From contig CP158568.1 in assembly GCA_040269895.1 (NCBI GenBank), positions 2,450,716 to 2,514,715 of the forward strand: 64,000 bases of DNA, read 5' to 3'. A program made the translations under genes and the position numbers. Of this stretch, positions 1-12,921 are shown piece by piece. Positions within the stretch are counted from its first letter, which is position 1; every line of letters begins with the position of its first letter. The notes under the pieces were generated by a model. That model was not told the origin of the DNA, did not search any database, and worked only from the letters and a program-made list of their open reading frames with translations. Origin of the DNA: Ancalomicrobiaceae bacterium S20. GTDB lineage: Bacteria > Pseudomonadota > Alphaproteobacteria > Rhizobiales > Ancalomicrobiaceae.

Positions 1-2
1 TG

Positions 3-3308
<3,306 letters not shown>

Positions 3309-3444
3309 GCCGGCACCGCTCCGGTCCGCCGCCCTCTCGCCCGCTCCGCGCGGCGCGAGAGCGGGTGCAATTGCGCGCGCGAGCCTCTATCAAGGGCTCG
3401 GTTGGACCACGGCCGGGGAGCGCGCACTTGAGGACCGGACAGCG

Positions 3445-4299
3445 ATGACGACAAAGGCGATCCTGATCGCGCTCGGCGTGGTCGCCGCGCTCTATGTCCT
3501 GGTCGGCCTGGCGATGTTCTTCGGCCAGCGGCACCTCTTGTTCCACCCGGCGCGCGAGACTGTCAGGCCCGAAGAGGTCGGTCTGGCGGAGACCGAAGAC
3601 CTCGACGTCATGACGCAAGACGGCGAGCGGCTGCGTGGCTGGTGGCTCAAGGGCGAGGGCGACCGGGTCGCGCTGTTCTTCCACGGCAATGCCGGCTCGC
3701 TCGCCAACCGGGCCGCGCGGCTCGAGCATCTGCGATCGCTCGGTCTGTCGGTGCTGGCGATCGACTATCGCGGCTATGGCCGCTCGACCGGTACGCCGAG
3801 CGAAGCCGGCCTCCTGCGCGACGCGGCCGCCGCTCGCGCCCTCGCCGCCGCGCGCGGCTTCGACGACTGCCGGATGCTCTACGTCGGCGAGAGCCTCGGG
3901 AGCGGCGTCGCGCTCGCGCTGGCGCGCGCGCATCCGCCCGCCGGCGTGCTGCTCGACTCGGCCTATTCCGCGATCGTCGACATCGCGGCGGATCTCTATC
4001 CCTATCTGCCGGTCCGCCTGCTCATGCGCGACCGGTTCGATGCGGCGGCGTCCCTGCGCGCCGGGATCACGGCGCCGATCCTGATGCTCCACGGCGCGGA
4101 CGACGAGGTCGTGCCGCTCGCCTATGCCCGACGGCTCGCCGCCGCCGGCGGCGCGAATGTCCGGCTGGCCGAGATCGCGGGCGCCGACCACATCGTGCTC
4201 GACACGCCGGAGGGCGATCGTCTCGCCCGCGACTGGCTCGCGGCGCTGCCGAGCCCGCAGAAGTGCCCGGCCAAGCCGATCGACACGCGGGCTCCGTAA
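3445..4299 (+). CDS. Alpha/beta hydrolase, N-terminally anchored (Bem46/YfhR-like)
   Basis: Serine hydrolase of unknown substrate, 284 aa. An N-terminal hydrophobic segment (about residues 5-26) would anchor it in the inner membrane. The catalytic triad is visible: nucleophile Ser150 in GESLG, an Asp at 219/220 in HGADDE and His249 in GADHIVL; oxyanion motif FFHGNAGS near 78-85. Layout and size match the Bem46/ABHD13/YfhR group, for which the physiological substrate is mostly unknown. It stands alone between the sensor kinase and the tolC-like gene, with no visible operon partner. Confidence 0.88.
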   Translation: MTTKAILIALGVVAALYVLVGLAMFFGQRHLLFHPARETVRPEEVGLAETEDLDVMTQDGERLRGWWLKGEGDRVALFFHGNAGSLANRAARLEHLRSLGLSVLAIDYRGYGRSTGTPSEAGLLRDAAAARALAAARGFDDCRMLYVGESLGSGVALALARAHPPAGVLLDSAYSAIVDIAADLYPYLPVRLLMRDRFDAAASLRAGITAPILMLHGADDEVVPLAYARRLAAAGGANVRLAEIAGADHIVLDTPEGDRLARDWLAALPSPQKCPAKPIDTRAP

Positions 4300-4489
4300 C
4301 GGCGCGACAGCACCGCCCACGCGCCACAGAAGTAAAGAATACGTCAACGCGGCGGCGTCGTGGTTTACGACTTATCAATACACAAAGTATTCCAAGCTTC
4401 CAATTAACCCGAAATAAACGATGATCCTATTCTCTGACCGGTGACAAAGCGGAGTACGCACGGCTGGCCTCGTTCTTGGACGATCGGCC
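4300..4489. promoter_or_regulatory. AT-richer intergenic region before the tolC-like gene
   Basis: About 190 bases, with a markedly AT-rich stretch around 4335-4435 in an otherwise GC-rich region. It must hold the promoter of the TolC-family gene downstream. No defined sigma-54 or NifA site is visible. Similar AT-rich patches precede the acyl carrier protein and the small peptide genes. Confidence 0.4.
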
Positions 4490-5965
4490 ATGGAGGTTTC
4501 GGTGCGGTTTGCGGGTCCCAGTCGAGAGTACCGGACCGGACGGGCGGAGCGATCCGTGGGCGCGTCGACCGCCGATCCGCGCCCCGTCGCGCCTCCCGTT
4601 TCGCCTTCCTCCGTGCTCGCGCGCGCCTCCCGTCTGGGCGGCCGGCTCTGCGCGGCAGTGCTGATCCTCGGCTGCGCGCCCCGGCCGGCCGGCGCCGACG
4701 ACACGTTTCGCGCGGCGATCCAGCAGGCGATGCGCGACAATCCGACGATCTCGATCGACGACCAGCGTCAGGCGCTCGCCAAGGCGCAGATGCGCGGCGC
4801 GATCGACGCCTTCATGCCGACCGTGGCGATCGTCGGCGAACGCATCATCGACAGCAAGATCCGCTACAAGCCGGACATCCCGGTGCCGACCACGGGCGTC
4901 GACACGACCGCCCGGCGCGAGCCGAACATCACCGGCATCCAGGCGACGCTGCCGCTCTTCGACGGCTTCAAGCGCTGGAACGATCTCCAGGCGACGATCA
5001 AGAAGGTCGACGCCGGCCGGTATCTGTCGGTGGAGGCGCGCCAGCAGGCGCTGCTCGAAACCATCACCGCCTATCTGACCGTGGTGCGCGACCGCGGCAT
5101 CGTCGAGAGCCGACGCCGCCAGGTCGCGGCCGTCTCCGCAATCGCCGGCCACACCGCCGTGAGCTTCGACACGCAGGACGCCACGCGCTCGGAAGTGGCG
5201 ACGTCGCGATCGCGCGTCGAGGCGGCGCGGGCCGCGCTCGATCAGGCGCAGGCCGCGCTCGCGGCCTCCGAGATCGAATATGCCCGCATCGTCGGTGCCA
5301 AGCCGGGGCGCATGACGCCGCCGCCGCCGCCCGACGTCTTCCTGCCGCGCGATGTCGAGACGTTGCGGCGGCAGCTGCGCGAGGAGAGCCCGCGGCTCGC
5401 CGCGTCCCGGCTCAATGCGCAGGCGGCGCGCTACGAGGTCAAGTCGGCCTATGCGGATTTCGCGCCGCGGGTCGACCTGCAATTCACCCACGGTCTCCAG
5501 TCCGGTACCGCGCCCGGCTTCGACAGCACGCTCGACACCACGGTCAAGGTGGTCGCGCGCGTGCCGATCTATACGCCGGGCACGTTCCCGCGGCTCGAGG
5601 CGGCGCGGGTCGCCAGCAAGCGGGCGGAATACCAGATCGTGGACACCGAACGCCGGTCGCTGTCGTCGGCGGAGGCTCGGTTCACCGAGCGCAAGGGGCT
5701 GATTTCGGCGCTCGAACGGGCACGGAAGCGGCTGAGCACGATCCGCGAGGCGGTCGAGGCGCGCAAGATCGAGCAGCAGGCCGGCTTCGGCACGGTGATC
5801 GGCCGGCTCGACGCAGAATCCGAGGCGGCGGAAGCCGCGATCAGCGTGCAAAACCTGTCGTTCGAGGCCGATCGCGCCGGCTGGGAGATCGCCGCCGCGC
5901 TGGCGCGGATCGGTGACACGCCGGGCGCGACCAGGATCGCCGACGCGGCGGCGCCCCGGAAATAA
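4490..5965 (+). CDS. TolC-family outer membrane efflux protein
   Basis: Outer membrane channel subunit of a type I secretion or efflux system, 491 aa. After a long N-terminal extension there is a probable signal sequence (about residues 45-70, RLGGRLCAAVLILGCA followed by PAGADD). The mature part shows the TolC pattern of two alpha-helical repeats: AIQQAMRDNP early in repeat 1, the Pro-rich TPPPPP-type turn near the middle, then repeat 2 with RVDLQFTHGLQSG and RFTERKGLISALE. The start is uncertain: ATG 4490 is weakly supported and a later start closer to the signal peptide is possible. It is the natural outer-membrane partner for the ABC exporter and HlyD protein encoded at 8.3-11.8 kb on the other strand. 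Confidence 0.9.
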   Translation: MEVSVRFAGPSREYRTGRAERSVGASTADPRPVAPPVSPSSVLARASRLGGRLCAAVLILGCAPRPAGADDTFRAAIQQAMRDNPTISIDDQRQALAKAQMRGAIDAFMPTVAIVGERIIDSKIRYKPDIPVPTTGVDTTARREPNITGIQATLPLFDGFKRWNDLQATIKKVDAGRYLSVEARQQALLETITAYLTVVRDRGIVESRRRQVAAVSAIAGHTAVSFDTQDATRSEVATSRSRVEAARAALDQAQAALAASEIEYARIVGAKPGRMTPPPPPDVFLPRDVETLRRQLREESPRLAASRLNAQAARYEVKSAYADFAPRVDLQFTHGLQSGTAPGFDSTLDTTVKVVARVPIYTPGTFPRLEAARVASKRAEYQIVDTERRSLSSAEARFTERKGLISALERARKRLSTIREAVEARKIEQQAGFGTVIGRLDAESEAAEAAISVQNLSFEADRAGWEIAAALARIGDTPGATRIADAAAPRK

Positions 5966-6024
5966 GCACCTCCACCGCCGTACCGGTTCGGCCCGGGGCG
6001 CGACAGGCGCAGCGGTTTGCCGCC

Positions 6025-6113
6025 GCTCAGGTCGCGTGCGGCGCGCCGATGGGCGCCGATCAGGCCGCGCGCGGCGCGCCGATGGGTCCCGATCAGGCCC
6101 CGCGCGGCGCGGC
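6025..6113. repeat. Imperfect 33-bp tandem repeat, about 2.7 copies
   Basis: Units begin near 6025, 6058 and 6091 and share the core GGCGCGCCGATGGG preceded by TCAGG. The period is 33 bp (11 codons). The array lies just past, and slightly into, the 3' end of the MaoC-like gene and between it and the convergent tolC-like gene. Confidence 0.7.
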
Positions 6114-6584
6114 CGGCTCGGCGATCAGGACCAGGGCGGCGACCGTCAGCGCGGGCTTCTCCGCTCCCTCGACCTCGAGCCGTGCGGAGAGCTTGATCGC
6201 CCGGCGCTCGGGTCCGACCGACGAGCGGCCGACCAGCGCGAAATGGGCGCGCACCCGCTTGCCCGTCTCGACCGGTCGCAAAAACCGCACGCCGTCGACG
6301 CTGAAATTGACCGCGACCCAGTCGGAGGGCAGTCGCACCACCTCGCTCGCGAGGCTCGCCAGCAGCGACAAGGTCAAAAATCCATGCGCGACCGTGCCGC
6401 CGAACGGGCCTTCGGCGGCGGCGCGGACCGGGTCGACATGGATGAACTGATGATCCCCGGTCGCCTCCGCGAACAGGTTCACGCGCGGCTGGTCGATCAC
6501 CTGCCACAGCGACGCGCCGAGCTCGGCGCCGGGCTCGGCCGAGAGCAGATCGACTGCCGTCTCGGATCCGTCGCGCGCACTCAT
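6093..6584 (-). CDS. MaoC-like (R)-hydratase / hot-dog dehydratase
   Basis: 163 aa single hot-dog protein of the MaoC/PhaJ type, expected to hydrate or dehydrate acyl thioesters (enoyl to (R)-3-hydroxyacyl). The hydratase signature is clear: FAEATGDHQFIHVD with catalytic Asp and His, followed by GGTVAHGFLTLSL. The start ATG at 6584 overlaps the stop of the upstream ketosynthase, so the two are translationally coupled. It is the third gene of an ACP-ketosynthase-dehydratase operon and probably acts on an ACP-bound 3-hydroxyacyl chain. No ketoreductase is encoded nearby, so that step would have to come from primary metabolism. Confidence 0.9.
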   Translation of the reverse strand: MSARDGSETAVDLLSAEPGAELGASLWQVIDQPRVNLFAEATGDHQFIHVDPVRAAAEGPFGGTVAHGFLTLSLLASLASEVVRLPSDWVAVNFSVDGVRFLRPVETGKRVRAHFALVGRSSVGPERRAIKLSARLEVEGAEKPALTVAALVLIAEPAAPRGA

Positions 6585-7785
6585 GCCGCGCTCCGCAGGC
6601 GCCGGAAGGCGAGCGAGGCGTTGAGCCCGCCGAAGGCGAAGGAGTTCGACAACGCCGCGTCGATGCGCATCGGCCGGGCCGCGCCGGGAATGCAATCGAT
6701 CGGGCATTCCGGATCGGCTTCGAGGAAGCCGGCCGTCGGCGGCGCCAGATTGTTGCGCATGGCGAGCACCGTCGCGACCGCCTCCAGGCCGCCCGAGGCG
6801 CCGAGCGCGTGCCCATGCACACCCTTGGTCGAGGTGGTCGGCGGGCAGGCATCGGCGCCGAACACGGCCCTGAGCGCCTCGACCTCGGCGATGTCGTTGG
6901 CGCGCGTGGCGGTGCCGTGCGCGTTGATCCAGTCGATCGCCTGCGGTTCGATCCCGGCCGCCGCGAGCGCGTCGCGCATCGCCGCGGCCATGCCGTCCGG
7001 CGAGGGCGCGAACAGGTCGCGGGCATCGGCGCCGGCGGCCCAGCCGGCGAGTTCGATGTCGTCGGCGCGGCCGCGGGCCCGGGCATGCGCCTCGGCTTCC
7101 AGAACGATGATGCCGGCGCCTTCCGAGATCATCAGGCCGTCGCGGCCTTGCGAGAACGGCCGGCACACGGTCCGGCTCATCACCTTCATCGCGTCCCAGG
7201 CGGTGAGCGTGCCGTGATCGAGCGGCGCCTCCGTGCCGCCGGTCACCGCGACATCCACCACGCCCGCGCGGATCAGTGCCGCCGCCGTGCCGATGGCATG
7301 GGCCGATGACGCGCAGGCGCTCGATGTCACGAAACAGGGACCGCGCGCGCCGAAGGCGATCGAGGTCCAACTCGCGGCGCCGCTCGCCATGGCGCGGGCG
7401 ACCGCGAGCGGGTGCGCGCGCTTTTCTCGGCATAGAGCCGGCGGAACTGCTCATCCATAGACGACAGGCCGCCACCGCCGCAGCCGAGGATGACCGCGAC
7501 CCGCTCCGGCCGCGCAAACGGCGTCGTGAGCCCGGCATCGGCGAGCGCCTGCCCGGCCGCCGCGACTGCAAAAACGCCCGAGCGGTCGAGCGGCGCCAGC
7601 GAGGGCAGCGGCAGATCTCGCGCATGGTCGTCGCCGATGACGGCACCGACCCGAATGCCGGTTCCCGGCGACGAGGCCGCCTCGGCGAAGGCGCCCGTTC
7701 CGGCGACGAGGTTCGCCCAGAACGCCTCGACCGAGGTCCCGGCCGAGGACACCACGCCGAGACCGGAGACGACGACGCGGCGCAT
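6581..7785 (-). pseudogene. 3-oxoacyl-ACP synthase (FabF-like ketosynthase), one frameshift
   Basis: Condensing enzyme of the KAS II type, disrupted by one single-base shift. The first part reads from ATG 7785 (VVVSGLGVVSSAG) to about 7425; the rest continues in another frame to the stop at 6581. The shift is at a four-base T run on the + strand, 7422-7425 (A run in the gene); adding one A restores YAEKKRAHP, the usual residues before the ARAMASGAAS segment. All catalytic elements are otherwise intact: Cys in SSACASSAH, His in NAHGTATRAND, His in GHALGASGG, and SNSFAFGGLN. The start overlaps the stop of the acyl carrier protein gene. A sequencing error in a homopolymer is possible; the protein would be functional if corrected. 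Confidence 0.85.
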
Positions 7786-8066
7786 CACGCCACCGCCAGG
7801 TGACGCTTCTTGGCGATCATGGTGGCGAAGTCGCCGATCGTGTGCGGGCGGTCTTCGGTGGTGTTGGCGTTGAAGTCGACCTCGACGCCGAACGTATCCT
7901 CGATCTCGAAGATGTATTCGACGACGTCGAAGGAATCGATCCCGGCTTCCTGCAAGGTGGTGGCCGCCGACCAGCCCTCGCCGGACTGCTTGGTGGTGGT
8001 GCGGAGCATGTCGATCAGCTTGGCGACGATGGCGTCGACACTGTCGTAGGCCGTGGTCTCGCTCAT
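7785..8066 (-). CDS. Acyl carrier protein
   Basis: 93 aa carrier protein. The phosphopantetheine Ser is in AGIDSFDVVEYIFEIED, a variant of the usual DSL motif with Phe for Leu; a flanking acidic helix II (EIEDTF) is as expected for ACPs. Start at 8066 is chosen because an AGGAG sequence lies 8 bases upstream; an in-frame extension to 8228 has no such support. It is first in the ACP-ketosynthase-MaoC operon (stop/start overlaps throughout), so it probably carries the chain built by those enzymes rather than serving general fatty acid synthesis. Confidence 0.9.
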   Translation of the reverse strand: MSETTAYDSVDAIVAKLIDMLRTTTKQSGEGWSAATTLQEAGIDSFDVVEYIFEIEDTFGVEVDFNANTTEDRPHTIGDFATMIAKKRHLAVA

Positions 8067-8298
8067 GATTCCGGCTCCTGTCAGGCGATCCAGCCCCCGA
8101 CAACCTGCCGGGGCCACGATCGAACTCTGACCATCTCTTAGCATAATTCGCTTAAAACTTGAGTGAATTCCGGAATTTACCTTAACTCGCGGGCGATCTA
8201 TTGGCGCGATCGTCTTAAATATTCGCATCCCTGCATAAATCCGCGCGACCGCCGTCCCCCTGGCACGGTCCGGATTGCGAACCGACGCCGAAGGTCGA
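8067..8298. promoter_or_regulatory. AT-rich promoter region upstream of the ACP operon
   Basis: 232 bases between the ABC exporter stop and the ACP start. It is AT-rich at 8135-8235. On the minus strand it contains AATTCACTCAA (8159-8169), about 95 bases before the ACP start, resembling AATTGACTCAA ahead of the first small peptide gene. No coding potential seen. Confidence 0.4.
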
Positions 8299-10434
8299 TC
8301 AGGCCGGTTCGAGCAGTTTCGGCGTCGCCGGCAGTTCGAGCGGGGTGAGCACGCCGTCCTTCAGGCGATAGGCGCGATCGACATAGGCGAGCACGCGCTC
8401 GCTGTGGGTGACGAAGATCTTGCCGCCCGGCAGCTTGCACAGGCTCTCCAGCAGATCTTTCTCGGTCGCGGCATCGAGGTTGGCGGTGATCTCGTCGAAC
8501 AGCATCAGGCGCGGTTGCCGGGCGATCGCGCGCGCGGCGAGCACGCGGCGGCGCTGGCCGGTGGAGAGCAGCGAGTTGTTGTTGGCGACGACGGTCGCCA
8601 TGCCCTGCGGCAGGGCCTCCATCTCGCCGTCGAGACCGACGATCGACAGCGCCTGGCGGATGCGGTCGATCGGCATCTCCGGATCGAACAGGCTGACGTT
8701 CTCGGCGATGGTGGCGGTGAACAGGCCGTCCTCGGCGAAGACGGCGCCGAGATTGGCGCGGAACTCCATCTCGCCGAAGCGGGCGAGCGGCTGGCCGTCG
8801 ACCAGCATCACGCCGGTCGACGGTTGCGCGATGCTGGCGATGACCTTCAGGAGCGACGATTTTCCCGAGCCGGACTCGCCGACGATCGCGATATGCTCGC
8901 GCGCCTCGACATCGATGCGGAGCGAGGCATCGCGCACCACCGGCCGCTCCTCGCGGCCGAACGAGATCGACACATTGCGGATCTCGACGTCGCGGCGGAT
9001 CGCCTTGCGGATCACCACGGCCTTGGCATTCACCTCCGGCTCGGTCTGGATCACGTCCTCGAGCCGGCGCACGTGCGACTTGATCACGGTCAGGTGCATC
9101 AGGTTGGTCGTCAGCGTGTCGACCATGGTGAAGAACGTGCCGCGCAACGCGAAGAACGCGTAGAGCATGCCGATCGTCATCTCGTTGAGCAGCACCGAGG
9201 CGACGCCGGCGTAGAGCGTCGCGACCGTGCCGAGCACGACGACCAGATGCACCGCGAGCTGGGTGTCGATCTGCAGACGCCGCGAAACGAAGTCGCGGGC
9301 GGCATAGCGCGACAGCTTCTCGAACCAGCGCTGTTCGAACCGGGTCGAGACGTTGTGCGCCTTGATGGTCTGGATGCGATCGAGGCCGTCGAGCAGCACG
9401 CTGACCTCCTCGGTCTTGGCGGTCAGCGCCTCGGTGGTCGCCTCGCGCGTACGCCGCAAGAAGGTCGTGCGCAGGCCGATCGCAACGGCGAGCGTGCCGA
9501 GCACCATCAGGGTCATCGGCACCGAATAATAGAACATCAGCGCGACGGAGATCGTCGAGACGCCGGCGTCGGCGAGCGACTTGATCATGCCGTCGCTGGC
9601 GAAGGCCTTCACCTGCTCGACCGAATTGAGCCGCGTGATGAAATCGCCCGGATGGCGTGCCTCGAAATAGCGCAGGGGCAGCCGCAAGCCGTGGCCGACC
9701 ACCGAGCGGGTGAACTGCAACTGCATGCCGAGCGAGGATCGCAGGATGATCATGTCGCGCAGCCAGTTGCCGATCGCCTCGAACACCATCAGCGCGGCGA
9801 GGCCGATCGCGATGATCGACAGCAGGTCGAGGTCGGACTGCGGCAACACGAAATCGAGCGAGACCTGCAACAGGATCGGCGAGGCGAGCGCGAGCAGGCC
9901 GATCGCGATCGAAAGCGACAGGACCTTCCAGAAAGCCGCCCGGAAGCCGCCGGTCGACTTGATCAGATCCCAGAGCGAGAGGCCGTCCTTGGAGACGATC
10001 TTCTCGAGCGACACCCGCGGCTCGACCTCGAGCACGACGCCGGAGAAGTGCTTCTCGAAGTCCTTGCGCGAGAACGACCGGCGGCCGACCGCCGGGTCGT
10101 GGATCACGTAGCGGCCGCCGGAAATCCGGTCGAGCACGACGTAGTGCCGGCCTTCCCAGTGCAGGATCGCCGGCAGTTTCAGGCCGGCGAGATCGTCGGT
10201 GTTCTCGACCGCGAGGCCGCGCGCGTCGAAGCCGAACACGCCGGCGAGGCCGTAGAGCTCGGCGAGCGACATGCCGCCCATGAAGATCGGGTGCACCGAT
10301 CGCATGTAGGGCAGATCGACGTTGTGGCCGTAGGCGTTGGCGATCATCGCCATGCAGGCGAGGCCGCATTCCTGCTGCTCGGCCTGCAACAGCGTCCGCA
10401 CGCGCGGCTTGTCGGAGAAGAACGGCAGGCTCAT
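8299..10434 (-). CDS. Peptidase-containing ABC exporter (C39 peptidase, PCAT)
   Basis: Exports peptides while cutting off a double-glycine leader; 711 aa, the full PCAT length. The N-terminal C39 protease has Gln17, Cys23 in QQECGLACM, His97 in GRHYVVLD and Asp113 in IHDPA. About five to six membrane segments follow (residues 160-450). The ATPase has Walker A GESGSGKSS, a signature LSTGQRRR (Thr for the usual Gly) and Walker B LMLFDEIT. The start overlaps the end of the HlyD gene by four bases. Substrates are very likely the two GG-leader peptides encoded at 14.5 and 15.1 kb; the tolC-like gene at 4.5 kb would complete the tripartite exporter. Confidence 0.95.
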   Translation of the reverse strand: MSLPFFSDKPRVRTLLQAEQQECGLACMAMIANAYGHNVDLPYMRSVHPIFMGGMSLAELYGLAGVFGFDARGLAVENTDDLAGLKLPAILHWEGRHYVVLDRISGGRYVIHDPAVGRRSFSRKDFEKHFSGVVLEVEPRVSLEKIVSKDGLSLWDLIKSTGGFRAAFWKVLSLSIAIGLLALASPILLQVSLDFVLPQSDLDLLSIIAIGLAALMVFEAIGNWLRDMIILRSSLGMQLQFTRSVVGHGLRLPLRYFEARHPGDFITRLNSVEQVKAFASDGMIKSLADAGVSTISVALMFYYSVPMTLMVLGTLAVAIGLRTTFLRRTREATTEALTAKTEEVSVLLDGLDRIQTIKAHNVSTRFEQRWFEKLSRYAARDFVSRRLQIDTQLAVHLVVVLGTVATLYAGVASVLLNEMTIGMLYAFFALRGTFFTMVDTLTTNLMHLTVIKSHVRRLEDVIQTEPEVNAKAVVIRKAIRRDVEIRNVSISFGREERPVVRDASLRIDVEAREHIAIVGESGSGKSSLLKVIASIAQPSTGVMLVDGQPLARFGEMEFRANLGAVFAEDGLFTATIAENVSLFDPEMPIDRIRQALSIVGLDGEMEALPQGMATVVANNNSLLSTGQRRRVLAARAIARQPRLMLFDEITANLDAATEKDLLESLCKLPGGKIFVTHSERVLAYVDRAYRLKDGVLTPLELPATPKLLEPA

Positions 10435-11768
10435 GTGCGGCCCCTCATCGCGAAGATCGGATCGAGCACCCAGTCGATCAGACGGCGTTGCTCGACCACG
10501 ACGTCGGCGGTCAGGGTCGACCCGATCAGGATCGGGCGCTCCTCGCCATAGGCCGAGATGGTCCGGTCCTCCGGCTCCACCTCGATCAGGAACTTCGATT
10601 GCGGCGGCGGACGCGGCCCGGCCTTGGCGAGCGCGAGATCGAGGCCGGGGTTGGCGTCCTCGTCCTTGGGCAGGCTCAGCGGCTGGCGGCCGATCGCGAT
10701 GATGCGGCCGTATTTCACGCCGAAGGTCTTGTAGGGAAAGGCGTCGTACTTCAGCACGACGCGCTGGCCCATGGTCAGCAGACCCATGGTCTTCGACGGC
10801 GCCTGCAGGCCGATCGTGAACGGGGCGTCGGGATCGCCGATCGCCGCGATCGTGTCGCCGACCTTGACCTCCGAGCCCTCGCGCACGTTGATCGCGGCGA
10901 TCTTGCCCTTGATGCCGACAATCACGTCGACCGAAATCGCGGTCTTAGCCCGCTCGATGCGGCTGTCGAGCTCGGCGAGCGCGCGGGAGAGCTGCGACAG
11001 CTCGTTGGCGTTAGCGGTCTTGTTCTGCTGCAGGGTGCGGCGGCGCTCGATCTGGGTGGTGACGACCTGCGTCATCTGCAAGCGCACTTCGAGCAGCTGG
11101 CGGGTGTAGTCCTGCTTCACCCGCTCCTGCGCGGTGACGTTGTCGCGGGTGACGTAGCCGACCTTCAGATGGTTCTGCAGCTTGCGGACGATCTCCTCCT
11201 GCGAGGCGAGCGCGGTCTTCAGCCCGGCCTCCTGCTTGCGGAGATTGTCGCTGATGCGGCCGAGATTGGCCTCCAGTTCGTCGAGATCCTTGGCGTCGTG
11301 CGACATGACCGACTGAAGGTCGGCCATCTGCTTCTTGATGTTGACGCGCTGCTCGTTGAGCGACTGCACCTCGGCCTGCGACAGCGGCGTCGCACCGGTC
11401 GAGGTCTGCTGCGGCGTGATCGTGACGATGCGCTGGCCGCTCTCGACGTCGCCGCCCTGCGGGATCCAGACCTTGGTGATGGTGCCGTCGAGCGTCGCGA
11501 CGATGCGCTGGCTGCCCTTCGAGCCGAGCACGATGCCGCGCATCGTCTCCTGCTTGGCGAAGGTGCCGACCCACAGCGCCACCATCAGGAAGCCGGCGAG
11601 CGCGACGAAGAACAGCACCAGAAGGTTCGAGGCGGTGTCGCGTCGGAACTCGATCGACGACGAAAGCTCATGGAGCCCCGTGACCTCGAACCGGTCCATC
11701 ATGCCGGCGGGCTTCACCGGCCGGCGGCCGATCAGGCGCGCGACGATGTTAGAGATCGGCATGGGCAC
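10431..11768 (-). CDS. HlyD-family membrane fusion protein
   Basis: Periplasmic adaptor linking the ABC exporter to a TolC channel, 445 aa. One N-terminal membrane segment (about residues 48-68, LLVLFFVALAGFLMVALW), a lipoyl-like half (GTITKVWIPQGGDVESGQ), a long coiled-coil stretch (about residues 130-280), the second lipoyl half (GKIAAINVREGSEVKVGD) and a C-terminal beta-barrel. This is the layout of adaptors in bacteriocin (NHLM/PCAT-type) export systems. It overlaps the exporter gene by 4 bases and the acyltransferase gene by 20 bases, so all three are co-transcribed. Confidence 0.94.
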   Translation of the reverse strand: MPMPISNIVARLIGRRPVKPAGMMDRFEVTGLHELSSSIEFRRDTASNLLVLFFVALAGFLMVALWVGTFAKQETMRGIVLGSKGSQRIVATLDGTITKVWIPQGGDVESGQRIVTITPQQTSTGATPLSQAEVQSLNEQRVNIKKQMADLQSVMSHDAKDLDELEANLGRISDNLRKQEAGLKTALASQEEIVRKLQNHLKVGYVTRDNVTAQERVKQDYTRQLLEVRLQMTQVVTTQIERRRTLQQNKTANANELSQLSRALAELDSRIERAKTAISVDVIVGIKGKIAAINVREGSEVKVGDTIAAIGDPDAPFTIGLQAPSKTMGLLTMGQRVVLKYDAFPYKTFGVKYGRIIAIGRQPLSLPKDEDANPGLDLALAKAGPRPPPQSKFLIEVEPEDRTISAYGEERPILIGSTLTADVVVEQRRLIDWVLDPIFAMRGRT

Positions 11769-12690
11769 CGACCTTTCGGAGCGCGGGCGCGCCGCCAGGG
11801 GACGGTGCGCGACCGACCCAAGGATAGAACTCCAGGATGCGCGTCCACATGTGCCACTGGGCCGGATCGATTTTCACGAAATCCTCGATCTGGCGCGCCA
11901 TCGCGGCGGCGAGCGCCCGGCGATCCTCGGGGGTGTTGCTCGCCACCTCGAAAGGCTGGCCAAACACGATCTCGTCGCGGGCGAGCAGCGAGCGGACCGT
12001 CATCGGCAGCACGACCGCCTTCAGCATCCGCGCCATGGCGTCGAGGCCGAAGGCGATGGCCGCCTCGTGGCCGAACAGCGAGACCTCCGCCGGCGAACCG
12101 TAGCTCTGCGGCAGATCGATCAGCGAGACGACCACGCCGCCCTTGCGGATGAAGCGCATCCCGTCGACGAACTCGGCTTCGTTGCGGGTATTCATGATCC
12201 GGACTTCGCTGGCGATCTCGCGCATGCGGTCCATGGCGACATTGTTGCCGGCGAGGTCGTCGCGGGCGCGCAGGACCAGGAGGCGGCGGCCGGCGAAATA
12301 CTTCCACAGCACGTAGGTGATGCCGAACGGAAACGAGCCCATGTGCATCGGCGCGAGGATCACGACGTCGGCCGAGCCGGCGATCCGCTCGACGAGCGCG
12401 GGGTCGCTGACCCGGACGCGCGCGACATCCTCCGTCATCTGCCGGTGCGAGCGGCAGATGCTGGCGTACCACTCCATGATCAGGAGCAGATCCTGGAAAT
12501 CGTGCTCGAGGGCCATGCGGCGCGCCTCGGCGGTGCCGACCTTCAGGAAGCGCTCGAAAGCGGGTTCGAGATCGAAGCCGACCTGACCGCGCAGCGGCAG
12601 CGTGCCGCGCCAGAGCGCGCGCAGGATCACGCGCCGCACCGAAAGCGGCAGCCGAGCCAGGATCTTGACCAGTTCGAGGACACCGTTCAT
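11749..12690 (-). CDS. LpxL/HtrB-like acyltransferase (LPLAT superfamily)
   Basis: 313 aa protein resembling lipid A late acyltransferases and other LPLAT enzymes that move an acyl group from ACP to an acceptor. The catalytic HX4-type site appears as APMHMGSFPFG, less like lipid A enzymes (HXGNWE) than like the acyltransferases found in secondary-metabolite clusters. Start at 12690 (MNGVLELVK) is preferred; an upstream in-frame ATG at 12852 would add a poorly conserved leader. It is the first gene of the acyltransferase-HlyD-PCAT operon. That placement suggests it acts on the exported product or on a lipid needed for export, but the acceptor cannot be told from sequence. Confidence 0.75.
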   Translation of the reverse strand: MNGVLELVKILARLPLSVRRVILRALWRGTLPLRGQVGFDLEPAFERFLKVGTAEARRMALEHDFQDLLLIMEWYASICRSHRQMTEDVARVRVSDPALVERIAGSADVVILAPMHMGSFPFGITYVLWKYFAGRRLLVLRARDDLAGNNVAMDRMREIASEVRIMNTRNEAEFVDGMRFIRKGGVVVSLIDLPQSYGSPAEVSLFGHEAAIAFGLDAMARMLKAVVLPMTVRSLLARDEIVFGQPFEVASNTPEDRRALAAAMARQIEDFVKIDPAQWHMWTRILEFYPWVGRAPSPGGAPALRKVGAHADL

Positions 12691-12921
12691 GGGGCGCGCT
12701 GCGGTCTTCTGTTCCTCGCTCGGAGGTCGATGGTCTACGCTCGTCCGGCTCCTCGTCACGATCGGGAGCCGGCGGGCGCACGGCGGCGCGAGCGGCAGCC
12801 CGTCACGATCGGACGACGCACCCGCCGCCTTGTCGACCGCGCGACTGAACAACCTTACGAGGCATGGTTTAAAAATGGTCTAACCGCCGGTCGCCGCAGG
12901 GATCGCGACGGCACGACCGGA

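Noticed and set aside
8261-8278. TGGCAC followed by TTGC upstream of the ACP region, resembling a sigma-54 promoter
   Set aside because: Spacing between the elements is 8 bases instead of 5, and it points toward the 3' end of the exporter gene.
12691-12852. Longer N-terminus for the LPLAT acyltransferase
   Set aside because: The extra 54 residues are basic, of low complexity and unlike the family; no ribosome site at 12852.
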